Made by a program: the position numbers and the translations under genes. Shown piece after piece: positions 52,800 through 62,587 of a DNA stretch of 64,000 nucleotides (the stretch's first letter is position 1; each line of letters begins with the position of its first letter). Source of the DNA: Corynebacterium lizhenjunii (GTDB taxonomy: Bacteria > Actinomycetota > Actinomycetes > Mycobacteriales > Mycobacteriaceae); assembly GCF_011038655.2 (NCBI RefSeq), contig NZ_CP064954.1, positions 2,356,001 through 2,420,000 on the forward strand. The letters are read 5' to 3'. Under the pieces are notes generated by a model that did no database searches, was not told the DNA's origin, and saw only the letters and a program-made list of their open reading frames with translations.

Positions 52800-54913
52800 G
52801 GTGCCGGGGAATCTGCAGACACCGCGGCTTCCACCATGGCAATGACGTCGGCGAGGGAGGCGTCGCGCAGGGCCTGGACCTGCATCGGCGGGATCTGGAA
52901 GTCATTTTCCACCCGGTTTTTAATGCGCATGCCCATCAGGGAATCCAGGCCCAGATCGATAAGCGGCAGTTCGCGCGGCAAGTCAGAGACGTCGTAGCCC
53001 ATAGACTCAGAGACGATGAGTGCCAGATGCTCCTCCACGGTTTCCGTGGCGGGGTCCCAGCGGATGGCATCGACCTCTGGATCCAGGTCAGTAAAACCAG
53101 CGGGGCCAGAAGTGCGGGCGGGCTCCGGCGCAAGGCTGGCGGAAGGCGTGCCGCCTGCGGGGTCCAAGGCCCCGGCAGCAGCCACAGCCAAGGTGCCGGT
53201 GGTGGCAAAGGCCTCCGCCACCGGGGAGGCAAGGTTATCTACCACATAGACCGCAATGGCCAGGCCGCCCAGGGTGGTATCGACGGTTACGGTGACCTCA
53301 CCGGCCGGAGGCAAATCCGTGTGCTCTTCCACCGCAGCCAGCACCGCGCCTGGGGACACGGCCTCCGCCGCGGACTCCAGCAAGGCCAGTGCGGAAGGCG
53401 CCTGGTCCGCGTTGGTGGCAAAAGCCACCCGGCCGCCAGGCAGGTTCACCCGCATACCCGGCAAGCCGGTGCCGCCGGAAGAGGGGCGCGCATTTGTCCA
53501 CAAGTGCTGGTGCTTGAACTGGGTAAACGGTGCTTTAACGGCGGGAGCAGCAGGAGTGGCCGCGGTTGCGGGGGTATCGCCAAAGACTGCACGGTAATCC
53601 ACCGGGGCACCCGCAACGTAAAGCTTGGCCAGCAGGTCCAGCAAAGACTCGGTCTCATCCACCTTGCGCTTGAAGGTGTAGAGCAGCTGGGCATCCGGCT
53701 TGCCCACGCTAAACGCGGTGTTCATCATGCCCATCAGCGCCACCGGGTTGGGGGCAATCTCCACCAGCTGGCTGTGGCCGTGGGCCAGGGCCTGCTCGGT
53801 GGCGTCCTGGAAGTAGACCGCATGGCGGGTCATGCGCAGCCAGTACTCGTCCGTGTGCACGGTTGCACCCGGACGGTAGATGACCGCCTTGTCCACAGAG
53901 CTAAACAAGGTGGTGTGTAGCGGCCGGGCCTCAACACCCGCGATTTCTGCCGCTAGCTCGCCCAACAAGGGTTCTACGGCAGAGGTGTGGCCCGCGCCCT
54001 TGACATTGAGCACGCGGGCGAACTTGCCCTCCTGCTCTAGCTTCTCCACCAATTCCAGAACCTGGGCGCGCGGACCGCCCACGGTGTTCATACCCGGGCC
54101 TGCGTACACGGCGGGCTCAATGTCACTGTCCAGGGCCGCGATCTCTGCAGCGGACATTTCCACCACGGCCATAGCCCCCTGGGTTTCCTCCGTGAGCATG
54201 GCTTCGCCCTCGCCCATCAAACGCGCGCGATGGCACGCGATCAGCATGGCGTCCTCAGCGCTTAGACCACCGGCTGCATAAGCCGCGGCGATTTCACCCA
54301 TGGACATGCCCATGACTGCTGCTGGGCGCACCCCAAAGTGGGCCAGCAAGTCCGTCAGCGCGATTTGGATGGCAGTCACGGCCACCTGGCCGGTTTCCGT
54401 GTTGTAGGTTTGCTCATCATCCGCCACGATGTCCCGGATGCTCCACCCGGACTCAAAGTCCACAATCTGATCCAGCTCCGCCAGGCGCTGGGCAAAGAAG
54501 GGCGAGACCTCCAAGAAGTCCTTGAGCATCTTGCGGTGCTGCGAACCGAAGCCGGAGTAGACGAAGACGGGGCCTTGGACCGACGGGGAATCGGCAGCGG
54601 AAATACCCACCGATACCTTGCCCTCGGCTACCTGACGCAGGCGGCGCACCGCTTCTTCCTCAGTGCTGGCGGTGACCACCGCGCGGGAACGCCCATGGTT
54701 ACGCCCAGCCAAGGAGCGTGCCAGATCCAGCAGGTTCGGGTGGGTGGACTCAATAAAGTCTGCCAGCTGCGCCGCATAAGCCTTGCGGCGAGAAGGCAGC
54801 AGGCCAGACAGCGGCAGGGATACCGCAGTGTCACGAACCTGCGGCTCGCGCTGGTGTACCGGGCCGTCAAGATCGGGGCGGTAATCCGTGACCACCAGGT
54901 GCGCGTTGGTACC

Positions 54914-54934
54914 GCCAAAGCCAAGCCAAGCCAG
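54914..54934 (-). repeat. GCCAA short repeat at the pks13 frameshift
   Basis: The plus strand reads CGCCAAAGCCAAGCCAAGCC. Compared with the family sequence for GFGFGGTNAH it has four bases too many, equal to one extra five-base unit and one missing A. Slipped-strand mispairing at such a unit can add or remove five bases. Confidence 0.75.
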
Positions 54935-56599
54935 AAACACCTGCGACCTTGCGTCCGGAGTATTCCGGCCACTCGCGGGAGTCCTCCACAATTTCAATGT
55001 GCTCGGCCTCGAAGTCAATGTAGCGGTTAGGGGCGCTGAAATTGACCTGCCCGGGCAGCACCCCGGCGCGCATAGCGGCGATGACCTTGATCAGGCCCAC
55101 CACACCGGCAGCGGACTCGGAGTGGCCGATGTTGGACTTGGCCGATCCCAGCAGCACCGGGTTCGCGTCATCGCGCCCCTGGCCTAATACGCGGCCCAGG
55201 GCGGAGGCCTCAATGGGATCCCCCAAGATGGTGCCCGTGCCGTGGGCTTCAACGTAGTCCACGCTGTGCGGGTCTACCCCGGCGTCTGCGTAGGCGCGCT
55301 CCAGGACATCTACCTGGGCCTCCGGGTTGGGAGCCGTGATGCCGTTGGAGTGTCCGTCCGAGTTGACGGCCGAGCCCTTGATCACCGCCAGGATCCTGTC
55401 GCCGTCCTCCTGGGCGTCTGCCAAGCGCTTGAGCACCACGATACCCGCGGCATCGGAACGCACAATGCCATCGGCGTCATCAGAGAAAGCATGAATGTTT
55501 CCCGTGGGCGAAATGACGCCTAGCTCCGAAAATGCCAGGGATGCATAGGGGGCAGCCAGGATGTTCACGCCACCGGCTAGTGCCACGTCCGCCGCACCCG
55601 TGCGCAGATCTCGCACCGCCTGGTGGATGGCCACCAGGGAGGAAGAACACGCGGTATCCACAGAAATGGACGGCCCGCGCAGGTCCAGCGCATAAGAAAT
55701 GCGGTTAGGGATCACAGAAGAAGAGGAGCCGGTTAGCCCATACGGGTGCATCTCTGCAGGGTCCGCGGCCATTAGCATGGCGTAATCATTATTGGTAGAG
55801 CCCACATAAACACCCGTGGCGCTGCCGCGCAGGGAGCTAGCGGGGACCTCCGCGTCTTCGAGCGCCTCCCAGGCCACCTCCAAAATCACCCGCTGTTGCG
55901 GGTCCATATTGGTTGCTTCCAGCGGGGAGAGCCCAAAGAACTCCGGGTCAAAAGCCGCGATGTCTGCCATGTAGCCGCCCGCGGTGTTTTCCTGCTCAAT
56001 CTTGGTGCTGACCACCGGGTCTGAGCTATATTCGCTCCACCGGCCCACCGGCAGCGGGCCGGTGCCCGTGCGATAGGAGCTGAGCATCTCCCAGAATTGC
56101 TCCGTATTTGCTGCCCCGGGGAAGCGCCCCGCCATACCGATGATGGCAATATCTGGCTGTTGGTCTGCCGATGCCGCCGTCCGTCGCAGGCTTGCCTGTC
56201 CCGGTGCGGTGCGCCCTGGTTGTGCCGGTTGCGCGCCGCCCAACAGGCGGTCTGCCAGCAATGCAATGGTGGGGTACTCGTAGGCAACCGTGGCTTCTAG
56301 CTGCACACCCAGCAGGTTTTCCAGCTCGCCCGAGAGCACCACGGCATCGCGCGAAGAAAGCCCGAAGTTCTCCAGTGGCTTGTTGTCAGTGATTTCATCG
56401 GCATCCAGTCCGGAGGTTTGGGCAACCCAGCCGCGGAGCCAACCGCGTAGTTCTTCTACGGTCATGTACTGATCAATCTTTCTTCGGTGTGAAAAGTTGG
56501 GAGCGCGCGAAGGTTCGCACGCCTACATATCGGCTCATTGTCTCATTGCGTTAGCCGGCGCTTGCCTCGCGACATGCCAGTCCCCGGCCGCTGCAGGAC

Positions 56600-56689
56600 A
56601 GACAGGCCGGGGCAAAGCAGACAGGCCCAGGCTAGGCAGACAGGCCCGGGCAAGGCAGACAGTCCGGGGCTAGGCAGGCAGGCCGGGGC
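56600..56689 (-). repeat. 19-bp tandem repeat, nearly five copies, between fadD32 and pks13
   Basis: Units start at 56600, 56619, 56638, 56657 and 56676 with the form GACAGGCCxGGGCxAxGCA. The array lies in the 237-base gap just downstream of fadD32 and upstream of pks13 on the minus strand, and contains short GC palindromes that could act as a partial terminator. Confidence 0.9.
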
Positions 56690-56702
56690 GCGAAGACTAA
56701 GC

Positions 56703-58559
56703 CTAGGAGCCCAGGTAATGCTTCTTGGCCACGCGGCGAGCAATTTTGCCGGAGGTGGTGCGGTGAATCTCGCCCGGCGCCTTGAACTCGATGACCTCCG
56801 GGTTGACCCCGTGGTGCTTGGAAACAGCCGCGCGGACGGCCTCGATGGCGGCAGCGTCACCGTCGGCAGAAGCGCCGTCAGCTCGCTCGACTAGCAGCAC
56901 CAGCTGCTCAGTGTTGTCACCTTCCACAGAGAAGGCTGCCACGGAGTCCGGGCGTACATGCGCCGATGCCTCCTGCACCGTGCCCTCAATATCCTGCGGG
57001 TAGTGGTTGCGCCCTGCCACCACGATGAGATCCTTCAGACGACCGGTGATGTAGAGCTCGCCATCAATAATGACGCCCAAGTCACCCGTTGCCATCCACT
57101 TGTCATCATCCGGCGCACCAGCCACGCGGGAGCCTTCCGCCAGGCGCTCGCCCAGGGTATTTGCAAAGGTCTGGGCGGTGTCTTCCGGGCGATCCAGGTA
57201 ACCCGCAGCCATGTTGTTGCCATGGAGCCAGATTTCACCAATGGCGGAATCGGCAAGCTCCGCCCGGGTAGCCGGATCCACAATGGTCAGGTACTGGGCG
57301 GGAATGGTCTGGCCATTGGAGGCAAAAGCCACGGTGTCTGCGGATTTCTCTGCCAGCACCGCCTGGCCATTAGCCAGCTGCTCGCGGTCGAAGTGGGAAA
57401 TCAGGGGGCGGGTGTCAGTCTGCGGGGTGGACACCAGCAGGGAGGCCTCTGCCAGACCATAGGAGGGGCGCAGCGCCTGGCGCTTGAGGCCGTAATCGCT
57501 AAAGACCTCCCAGAAAGCATTCACGGCGGTCTCCGTGACCGGCTCGGAGCCGATGATGAGGCCCTCAATGTTGCTCAAGTCCAGCTCCTCGCCCGGAGCC
57601 GGGGCGCCATAGCGGGCGGCTAACTCCAGGGCGAAGTTGGGCACCACGCCGTAGGTGCCGGCCAGATGCTCATCCTGCGGCTGGCGCTTAATCTGGTTAA
57701 TCCAGCGCTTGGGCTGCTGCACGAAGTCGCGCGGGGTCATAATCTCCAGGTTCAGGCCCAGCAACATGACGAAGATGGCCAAGATAATGCCCATGTCATG
57801 GTGCATGGGCAGCCAGGAGATCACGCGCGGCGGCAGCTTGATCTGGGCGGCGTGGAAAATCTGCAGCACATTAGTCAGAATCGAGCGGTTGGTGAGCATG
57901 ACGCCGGCGGGCACGCGGGTGGAACCGGAGGTGTACTGCAAGAATGCCGGCATATCGATGGGCGCCAGGGTGGAGTTGGCCGCCAGGGCCTTACCCGTCG
58001 GCGTCTCCATGGGGTTGACGAAGTCCGCCGCCAGGGTATCCGGCAACGTGTCCACCACGATGGTGCGCGGGCGCTCCTTGGCGGGGCGGTCCGCGAAGTG
58101 CTTACGCACCGCGGCCGCAGAGGTGGAGTTGGTCAGGACCAGCTTGGCCTTGGAGTCCCCGAACACGGCGTTGAGGTGGTCACTGTGCCCGGGTTCATTG
58201 GGGTCGTAGAGCGGGATGGGAGTCAGGCCCGCATACAGCGCGCCGATGAAGCCGAAGATGTACTCCGGGGAGTTGCCTGCCAGGATGACCACGCGGTCGC
58301 CCACCACGGCCACCTGCTGCAAGCGGGCCGCCACGGCCTTGATGCGGGTGTTGACCTGCTCGCGGGTGAAGTCCAGCGGGGTGCCCTCCGGGTCTTCCGC
58401 GTAGTTCCATTGGCGCAGGATAGGCCGTTGCAGGTCTGCTCCCCCGGCGCGTTCCTGTTGGAAGAGCAGCTCTCCCAGGCCGGCCAGCGTCAGCTGCGGC
58501 GGCAGCACAATGTTGCCTTGAGCGTCAAAGAACTTACTAAAAGCGGCGTTGAGGTTCAT
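56703..58559 (-). CDS. fadD32: long-chain fatty-acid--AMP ligase FadD32
   Basis: A 618-residue adenylate-forming enzyme that activates the meromycolate-type chain as acyl-AMP and loads it on the N-terminal ACP of Pks13. Motifs visible are YTSGSTRVPAG (about residues 213-223), the ATP-binding region PSYGLAEASLLV (about 358-369), and the hinge GRLKDLIVVAGRNHYPQDIE (about 510-529). The length and motifs match FadD32-type AMP ligases rather than CoA ligases. It lies upstream of pks13 in the same direction; the conserved order continues to a cutinase-like gene. Confidence 0.93.
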   Translation of the reverse strand: MNLNAAFSKFFDAQGNIVLPPQLTLAGLGELLFQQERAGGADLQRPILRQWNYAEDPEGTPLDFTREQVNTRIKAVAARLQQVAVVGDRVVILAGNSPEYIFGFIGALYAGLTPIPLYDPNEPGHSDHLNAVFGDSKAKLVLTNSTSAAAVRKHFADRPAKERPRTIVVDTLPDTLAADFVNPMETPTGKALAANSTLAPIDMPAFLQYTSGSTRVPAGVMLTNRSILTNVLQIFHAAQIKLPPRVISWLPMHHDMGIILAIFVMLLGLNLEIMTPRDFVQQPKRWINQIKRQPQDEHLAGTYGVVPNFALELAARYGAPAPGEELDLSNIEGLIIGSEPVTETAVNAFWEVFSDYGLKRQALRPSYGLAEASLLVSTPQTDTRPLISHFDREQLANGQAVLAEKSADTVAFASNGQTIPAQYLTIVDPATRAELADSAIGEIWLHGNNMAAGYLDRPEDTAQTFANTLGERLAEGSRVAGAPDDDKWMATGDLGVIIDGELYITGRLKDLIVVAGRNHYPQDIEGTVQEASAHVRPDSVAAFSVEGDNTEQLVLLVERADGASADGDAAAIEAVRAAVSKHHGVNPEVIEFKAPGEIHRTTSGKIARRVAKKHYLGS

Positions 58560-58653
58560 AAGGTACTCCTGTTGTCATTTTATTTCGCTGCCTAAGTTAT
58601 CATTTGTGTGCCGTCCCGCGTTACATCGCGGGGGTAGGCACCTGGGGGACAGT

Positions 58654-59580
58654 CTAGCGGGATTGGGCAATGAGCTGGTGCGCCCAGTCCACCACCCACG
58701 CATTCGCGGTGGTACCCGGAATCACGTTCGGGTTAGTCGCGTACTGCGCGTGCACCCCGTTAGCACTGATCAACCCCAGGGCGCGCTCCACGCCATTCGG
58801 GACATCATGCGGGGCATCACAGATGGAGTCATCCGGGGCACAAATCTGGAAGGTGCGGTCTGCCAACTCGCCGAAGCCATTCGGGCGCGGACCGCGCATG
58901 CTCGCCCCCGGCACCACCGGCTGGACCAGACGGTTCACCGGCGCTAGGGCAATCTCCGCGCCGATACCGCCAAGCGGATTACCCGGGTTGATGCCCACCT
59001 CGTTCTGACGGCGACCATCGGCAACCAGGGCGACACCAGCGACAGCATCGGCAGGAATGGGGCCCTGGCCGGCCCCGATGGCATCAGCAACATCGCCCAC
59101 CAGCACCGCACCCTGGGAGAACCCAGCCATGATGAACTTCGTACGCGGGCAGTCAGCGTGCATGGCAGCCAGCTCCTGCTCCACGCGGACAGTACCCTCC
59201 TGGCGGGATTCGTCGTAGCTCATCTCGTCTTGCGCATTAATGTTCTTAAACTGCGCGGTGTACGGCAACGTCCACACCTTCACATCATCCGGCGCGTAGG
59301 CATCCTGCAACGGCTGGGAGATGGACAGCATGAAAGAACGCGGGTTGGCCTGCGGGTGCAGCGGGTCATCATCCGCAGCCGACTCCCAGGTACCCGGCGC
59401 GGAGATGAACTCCACCGCGGGGCACCACTCGGGCTGCGCTGGCTCTGCGGGCGCGGGAGGCTCCGGCGCTGCGGAATCCTGCGGCGCGGGCTCCTGCCTG
59501 GCCTGGAAATACTGCATAGCACCACCGCCAATAAGCACCAAGACGATGAGCACCGCGACAACGGTGAGAAACTTCTTCAT
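58654..59580 (-). CDS. cutinase-family serine esterase, cell-wall (Culp6-like)
   Basis: A 308-residue alpha/beta hydrolase with an N-terminal membrane/secretion segment (residues 4-24). The nucleophile Ser is in AGFSQGAVLVGDV (about residues 158-170), followed by the catalytic Asp in APDDSICDAPHD (about 253-264) and a His near 280; four Cys residues form the typical disulfides. In Corynebacterineae the cutinase-like gene in this cluster, equivalent to Culp6 (Rv3802c), is linked to mycolate metabolism and may hydrolyse lipid esters in the envelope. It is upstream of fadD32 and could be cotranscribed. Confidence 0.87.
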   Translation of the reverse strand: MKKFLTVVAVLIVLVLIGGGAMQYFQARQEPAPQDSAAPEPPAPAEPAQPEWCPAVEFISAPGTWESAADDDPLHPQANPRSFMLSISQPLQDAYAPDDVKVWTLPYTAQFKNINAQDEMSYDESRQEGTVRVEQELAAMHADCPRTKFIMAGFSQGAVLVGDVADAIGAGQGPIPADAVAGVALVADGRRQNEVGINPGNPLGGIGAEIALAPVNRLVQPVVPGASMRGPRPNGFGELADRTFQICAPDDSICDAPHDVPNGVERALGLISANGVHAQYATNPNVIPGTTANAWVVDWAHQLIAQSR

Positions 59581-59713
59581 AAGGTGATAGTTCTACCTTT
59601 CCTTGATTGCACTCACCTCGCCAGAACCTGTGCCCCGGCTGGCAGCTAGAGCTTGCCGATGCCCCGGCCCGGCGCCGGCAGTCAGCGCTGGCAGGAGGGG
59701 CACGGGCCGACGT

Positions 59714-60232
59714 TTACGGGCAGTACGCCCCGCGGCCCTGCACCACCAGCAGCTCAGTCAGGCGCGCGTGGTCCAACTCGGTACGCTGCTGCTCAATGAG
59801 CTGCCCGGCGATGGCCGGTACCGTCACCGAATCGGCGTCATTACAGCTGGCCTGGCCCACGGCCACCAGCTGATCTTCCACACCGGAGACATTGACACCC
59901 TGGCCTGCCAAGGCATCCAGGAACTGCTGGTCCTGCTGCTGCGGTGCGGCCGGAGCCACAGACTCCGTCACCTCGCGGGCAGGGCGGTCCTGCGGTACAG
60001 GCTCTGCACTCGCATTGGCTGTAGAAGCCGCGGCAGACTGGGAGGCTGAGGTTGAGGAGGCATCGGCAGACTCCGCAGAGGCAGAGGCAGACTCGCTAAC
60101 CCGGGCGGTGCCCCGCTCCAGGGGCGCCACGGACGTCGGGGGTGCGTCGTTATCGACGGTGGCGGAACCGCCGCAAGCCGCCAGCAGACCTGCCGCACAC
60201 GCCACGGCGGCCGCCACACTCGCGCGCCGCAT
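59714..60232 (-). CDS. DUF732-like lipoprotein
   Basis: A 172-residue lipoprotein: signal with lipobox LAAC (Cys about 20), a Ser/Ala-rich spacer (residues 35-85) and a DUF732-like helical domain (about residues 95-172) ending in YCP, with Cys in QASCND and in the end YCP that likely form a disulfide. DUF732 proteins are small secreted proteins of unknown function in mycolate-containing bacteria. The ATG overlaps the stop of the mycolyltransferase upstream by one base, so they are coupled. One 10-mer copy encodes SADASS. Confidence 0.75.
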   Translation of the reverse strand: MRRASVAAAVACAAGLLAACGGSATVDNDAPPTSVAPLERGTARVSESASASAESADASSTSASQSAAASTANASAEPVPQDRPAREVTESVAPAAPQQQDQQFLDALAGQGVNVSGVEDQLVAVGQASCNDADSVTVPAIAGQLIEQQRTELDHARLTELLVVQGRGAYCP

Positions 60233-62178
60233 TAGAATTTCTTCCCCTGGACGACGCCAAAGACCTGGCTGAGCTCACCATGCTGGAACTTCTGCACCAG
60301 ACCACCGGTGGGGATGTCTGCGAAGTCTTCCGTGGGCCAGCCGTACTCACCCTGCTCCCAGCGGGCCTTGCCCCAGGCGTCAAAGATGGCGCCGTGGAGG
60401 ATGAAGTGCGCGCCGGTCTGCGGGGACCAGTAGATGTTGCCGTGCTCGAACTCCTGGAAGTAGCCGCCATTGACGGGCCTTTCCCCACCGCGCGGGAAGC
60501 CCAGCTTGGACTCCGCGCCACCTAGCTCCTTGTACTTAGCGCCGATGGCACCGTGAACAATCGCATGGGACTTGTCCGGGTTGCGCGTAAGCACACCGTT
60601 TTGGAAGAACTGCTGGAAACCAGCGCCCACCTCAGTAACCGGGGCCGACGGGTACTTCAGATCACCAGTCTCCCAGCCATTTTCGGCCCAGGCTGCCACC
60701 ATGTCGCCCGGGATGGCCCAAGCGCCGGTGGCCGGGGTCCAGTAAATGGAACCGTTTTCAAAGTGGACGAAGCGGCCCACGCCATCCGGGGTGCCCTGCT
60801 CACCGGTCTTGGGGAAGCCCAGCCACGACGACGGGCCGCCAGCCTCAGCGTAGCGGGCGTTAATAGCACCGTAGAGGCCATGCGCACCGGTAGCCGGGGA
60901 CCAGTAGGCGGTACCGCCGGTGAAGTCCTCCGCCTTGCCGTGGGCGGCGTCGTACTCGTTGTTGACGCACTCGCCCAGCTTGCCGTCTTTGGTGGCCTCC
61001 GCGATGGCGCCCACCGGGGAGCACTCGGCGCGCCCGTCGTCCTCCGTGAGGTTCAGGGACTTCGAAATGTAGGGCCAAGCCTCCTTCATCTCGAAGTCCC
61101 AGTACTCCCAGGAGTGCACGCCGGAAGGACGGAACTTAACCACCGGCTCGACGTTGACGGCCTTCGCACGGTTGATGAAGGTCTGGGTGGACATGCGCGA
61201 GAGCACCTCCAGGCCCACGCCAGCCGGGGTGGCCTGGCCGCGCGCCACAGAGTTGGCCAGCCCAAAGTCATCCTTTCCGGAACCAGCAGAGACGTAGACC
61301 GTCATGTCCTTGAGGGCTTCGATACCCAGCTTCGGGTCGTGGTCAATCCAGTTCTGGGAGCCGTAGGGGCCCCACATCTTGGTGGCGGTGAAACCACCAG
61401 CGTCCTTTTGCGCGGCGTCGATGGCCTGCGGCATGCCGATGCTGGTGGTATCCAGGTAGCCAGAGAACGAGCCCACGAACTTAAACAGGTGCGGCTTGCG
61501 CTCCGCCAGGTTGACCGCAGAGGTACCACCCATGGAGATACCCACCACGGCGCGGTCCTTATTGGAGCGGAACTTGTTGTCCATGATCGGAATCAGTTCC
61601 TGGGTCAAGAACGTCTCCCACTTGTAGTGCTTGCCCTGGTCCGGCTGCTCCCAGTCCGTGTAGAAGGAGGACTGGCCGCCAATGGGCATGACCACGTTGA
61701 CGTTCTTGCCGCGGTAGAAATTCTCGATGTTCGTGTCGATAGTCCAGCCGCTTTCATCATCGCGGGCGCGCAGACCATCGAGTGCCCAGACCTCCGCGAA
61801 AGTAGCGTTCGGGTTGGAGTACCAGTCGCGCGCCAGCAGCACCTGGAAGCCCACTTCCTGGTCGGGCATAGCCGCAGACTTCACCCAGACCTTCACATGG
61901 TGCGGGGTCAGGTACTCGATGCGATTGACGCTGACTCCCTCCGGGAGGCCGTCAATGTGCGGGTATTCCTCCACCTGGATCGGGGTGCGCTGTGGCGGGG
62001 TGCCCGGGGTAGCGCCATCGGGAATCAGGTTGCTGCTGCCGGAAGACAGCGCTGCCAGGTCCTGCTGGGCGCCAGCGTTGGGCAGCAGAGCCAGGCCGAC
62101 GGCGAGTGCGGTAGGCACCGCAGCAGCAGCAATCCCACGGCGAGTGCGGGCAGGGGAACGGTCAGGGGTGGTGCGCAT
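60232..62178 (-). CDS. cop1: PS1/Cop1-type mycolyltransferase with LGFP repeats
   Basis: A 648-residue secreted protein, close to the length of C. glutamicum PS1. A twin-Arg-free signal lies at residues 1-38 with AGAQ cleavage region. The esterase D/antigen 85-type domain (about residues 60-390) transfers mycolate between trehalose monomycolates and to arabinogalactan; nucleophile Ser is in GISMGGTSAVN (about 202-212), with Asp and His further on. The C-terminal half has about four LGFP repeats (WLGFPKTGE, KLGFPRGGE, GWPTEDFAD) that bind the cell wall. ATG at 62178 follows the site AAGGAC; the longer frame has no site. Confidence 0.93.
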   Translation of the reverse strand: MRTTPDRSPARTRRGIAAAAVPTALAVGLALLPNAGAQQDLAALSSGSSNLIPDGATPGTPPQRTPIQVEEYPHIDGLPEGVSVNRIEYLTPHHVKVWVKSAAMPDQEVGFQVLLARDWYSNPNATFAEVWALDGLRARDDESGWTIDTNIENFYRGKNVNVVMPIGGQSSFYTDWEQPDQGKHYKWETFLTQELIPIMDNKFRSNKDRAVVGISMGGTSAVNLAERKPHLFKFVGSFSGYLDTTSIGMPQAIDAAQKDAGGFTATKMWGPYGSQNWIDHDPKLGIEALKDMTVYVSAGSGKDDFGLANSVARGQATPAGVGLEVLSRMSTQTFINRAKAVNVEPVVKFRPSGVHSWEYWDFEMKEAWPYISKSLNLTEDDGRAECSPVGAIAEATKDGKLGECVNNEYDAAHGKAEDFTGGTAYWSPATGAHGLYGAINARYAEAGGPSSWLGFPKTGEQGTPDGVGRFVHFENGSIYWTPATGAWAIPGDMVAAWAENGWETGDLKYPSAPVTEVGAGFQQFFQNGVLTRNPDKSHAIVHGAIGAKYKELGGAESKLGFPRGGERPVNGGYFQEFEHGNIYWSPQTGAHFILHGAIFDAWGKARWEQGEYGWPTEDFADIPTGGLVQKFQHGELSQVFGVVQGKKF

Positions 62179-62587
62179 GAGAAAGTCCTTGTTGGTTGGA
62201 GTTGGGCAGGGGTCAGCGCAGCCGTGAGCGCCGTCCTCCGAAGGTTCCCCTCCTCCGGAAGTCAGCGGCTGCGCCGGTGCTCTAGTCTCTATTGTGCGCT
62301 CAACTTTAAGTAAAACTTGAGACTTTGTGGGTAAAGACACGCCGCGCGTGCACACTTTGTCCCGTCACCCAAAACTTGCCGATGCCCCTGCCTGCCGATG
62401 CCTCCCAGTGCCAATACCACCTTCCCTCACCGTTGTCAGAGCGCTGCACGAGCGAGGGCCAGTTTCCGCACGAAGATAGCCCGGATCGGGTAAAACGCAA
62501 ACAACCCCGGCTCGGGGATTCCGAGTCGGGGTATGGAACCGCGCGGCCGCGACAGGAGGCGCAGCAGGCAGTCCGGAGGCTAACTCC
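62179..62587 (-). other. 409-bp promoter/terminator spacer with two 10-mer copies
   Basis: No gene is supported. The stretch holds the cop1 promoter region, two plus-orientation copies of TGCCGATGCC (62377 and 62393, 16 bases apart) and the terminator of the upstream mycolyltransferase gene. Confidence 0.6.
62505..62531 (-). terminator. intrinsic terminator of the second mycolyltransferase gene
   Basis: On the minus strand the stem CCCCGACTCGG/CCGAGCCGGGG pairs at 10 of 11 positions around a five-base loop and is followed by TTGTTTGCGTTTT. It is 57 bases after the stop. Confidence 0.8.

Larger units (their letters stand above)
51587..56465 (-). pseudogene. pks13: polyketide synthase Pks13, disrupted by a frameshift in the ketosynthase
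   Basis: The enzyme that condenses two fatty acyl chains to the mycolate precursor. The 5' frame (56465-54867) encodes the N-terminal ACP (FGLSSRDAVVL, about residues 33-43) and a KS with Cys in VDTACSSSL and His in EAHGTGT and NIGHSES. The 3' frame (from about 55018 to 51587) carries the rest of KS (GFGGTNAHLV), an AT (GMSMGEIAAAYA), C-terminal ACP (LIDLGLDSLMGMR) and thioesterase (GGWSFGGALAYE). The join is at 54914-54934, where GCCAAGCCAAGCCA on the plus strand shifts the frame by +1; the expected SGFGFGGTNAH reads SGLAWLWRY. Total length about 1625 codons, normal for Pks13. The frameshift may be a sequencing error, a phase-variable repeat or real decay; the other genes of the pathway look intact. 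Confidence 0.9.

Noticed and set aside
60553..62313. 586-residue plus-strand frame opposite cop1
   Set aside because: Shadow of the mycolyltransferase gene with no independent support.
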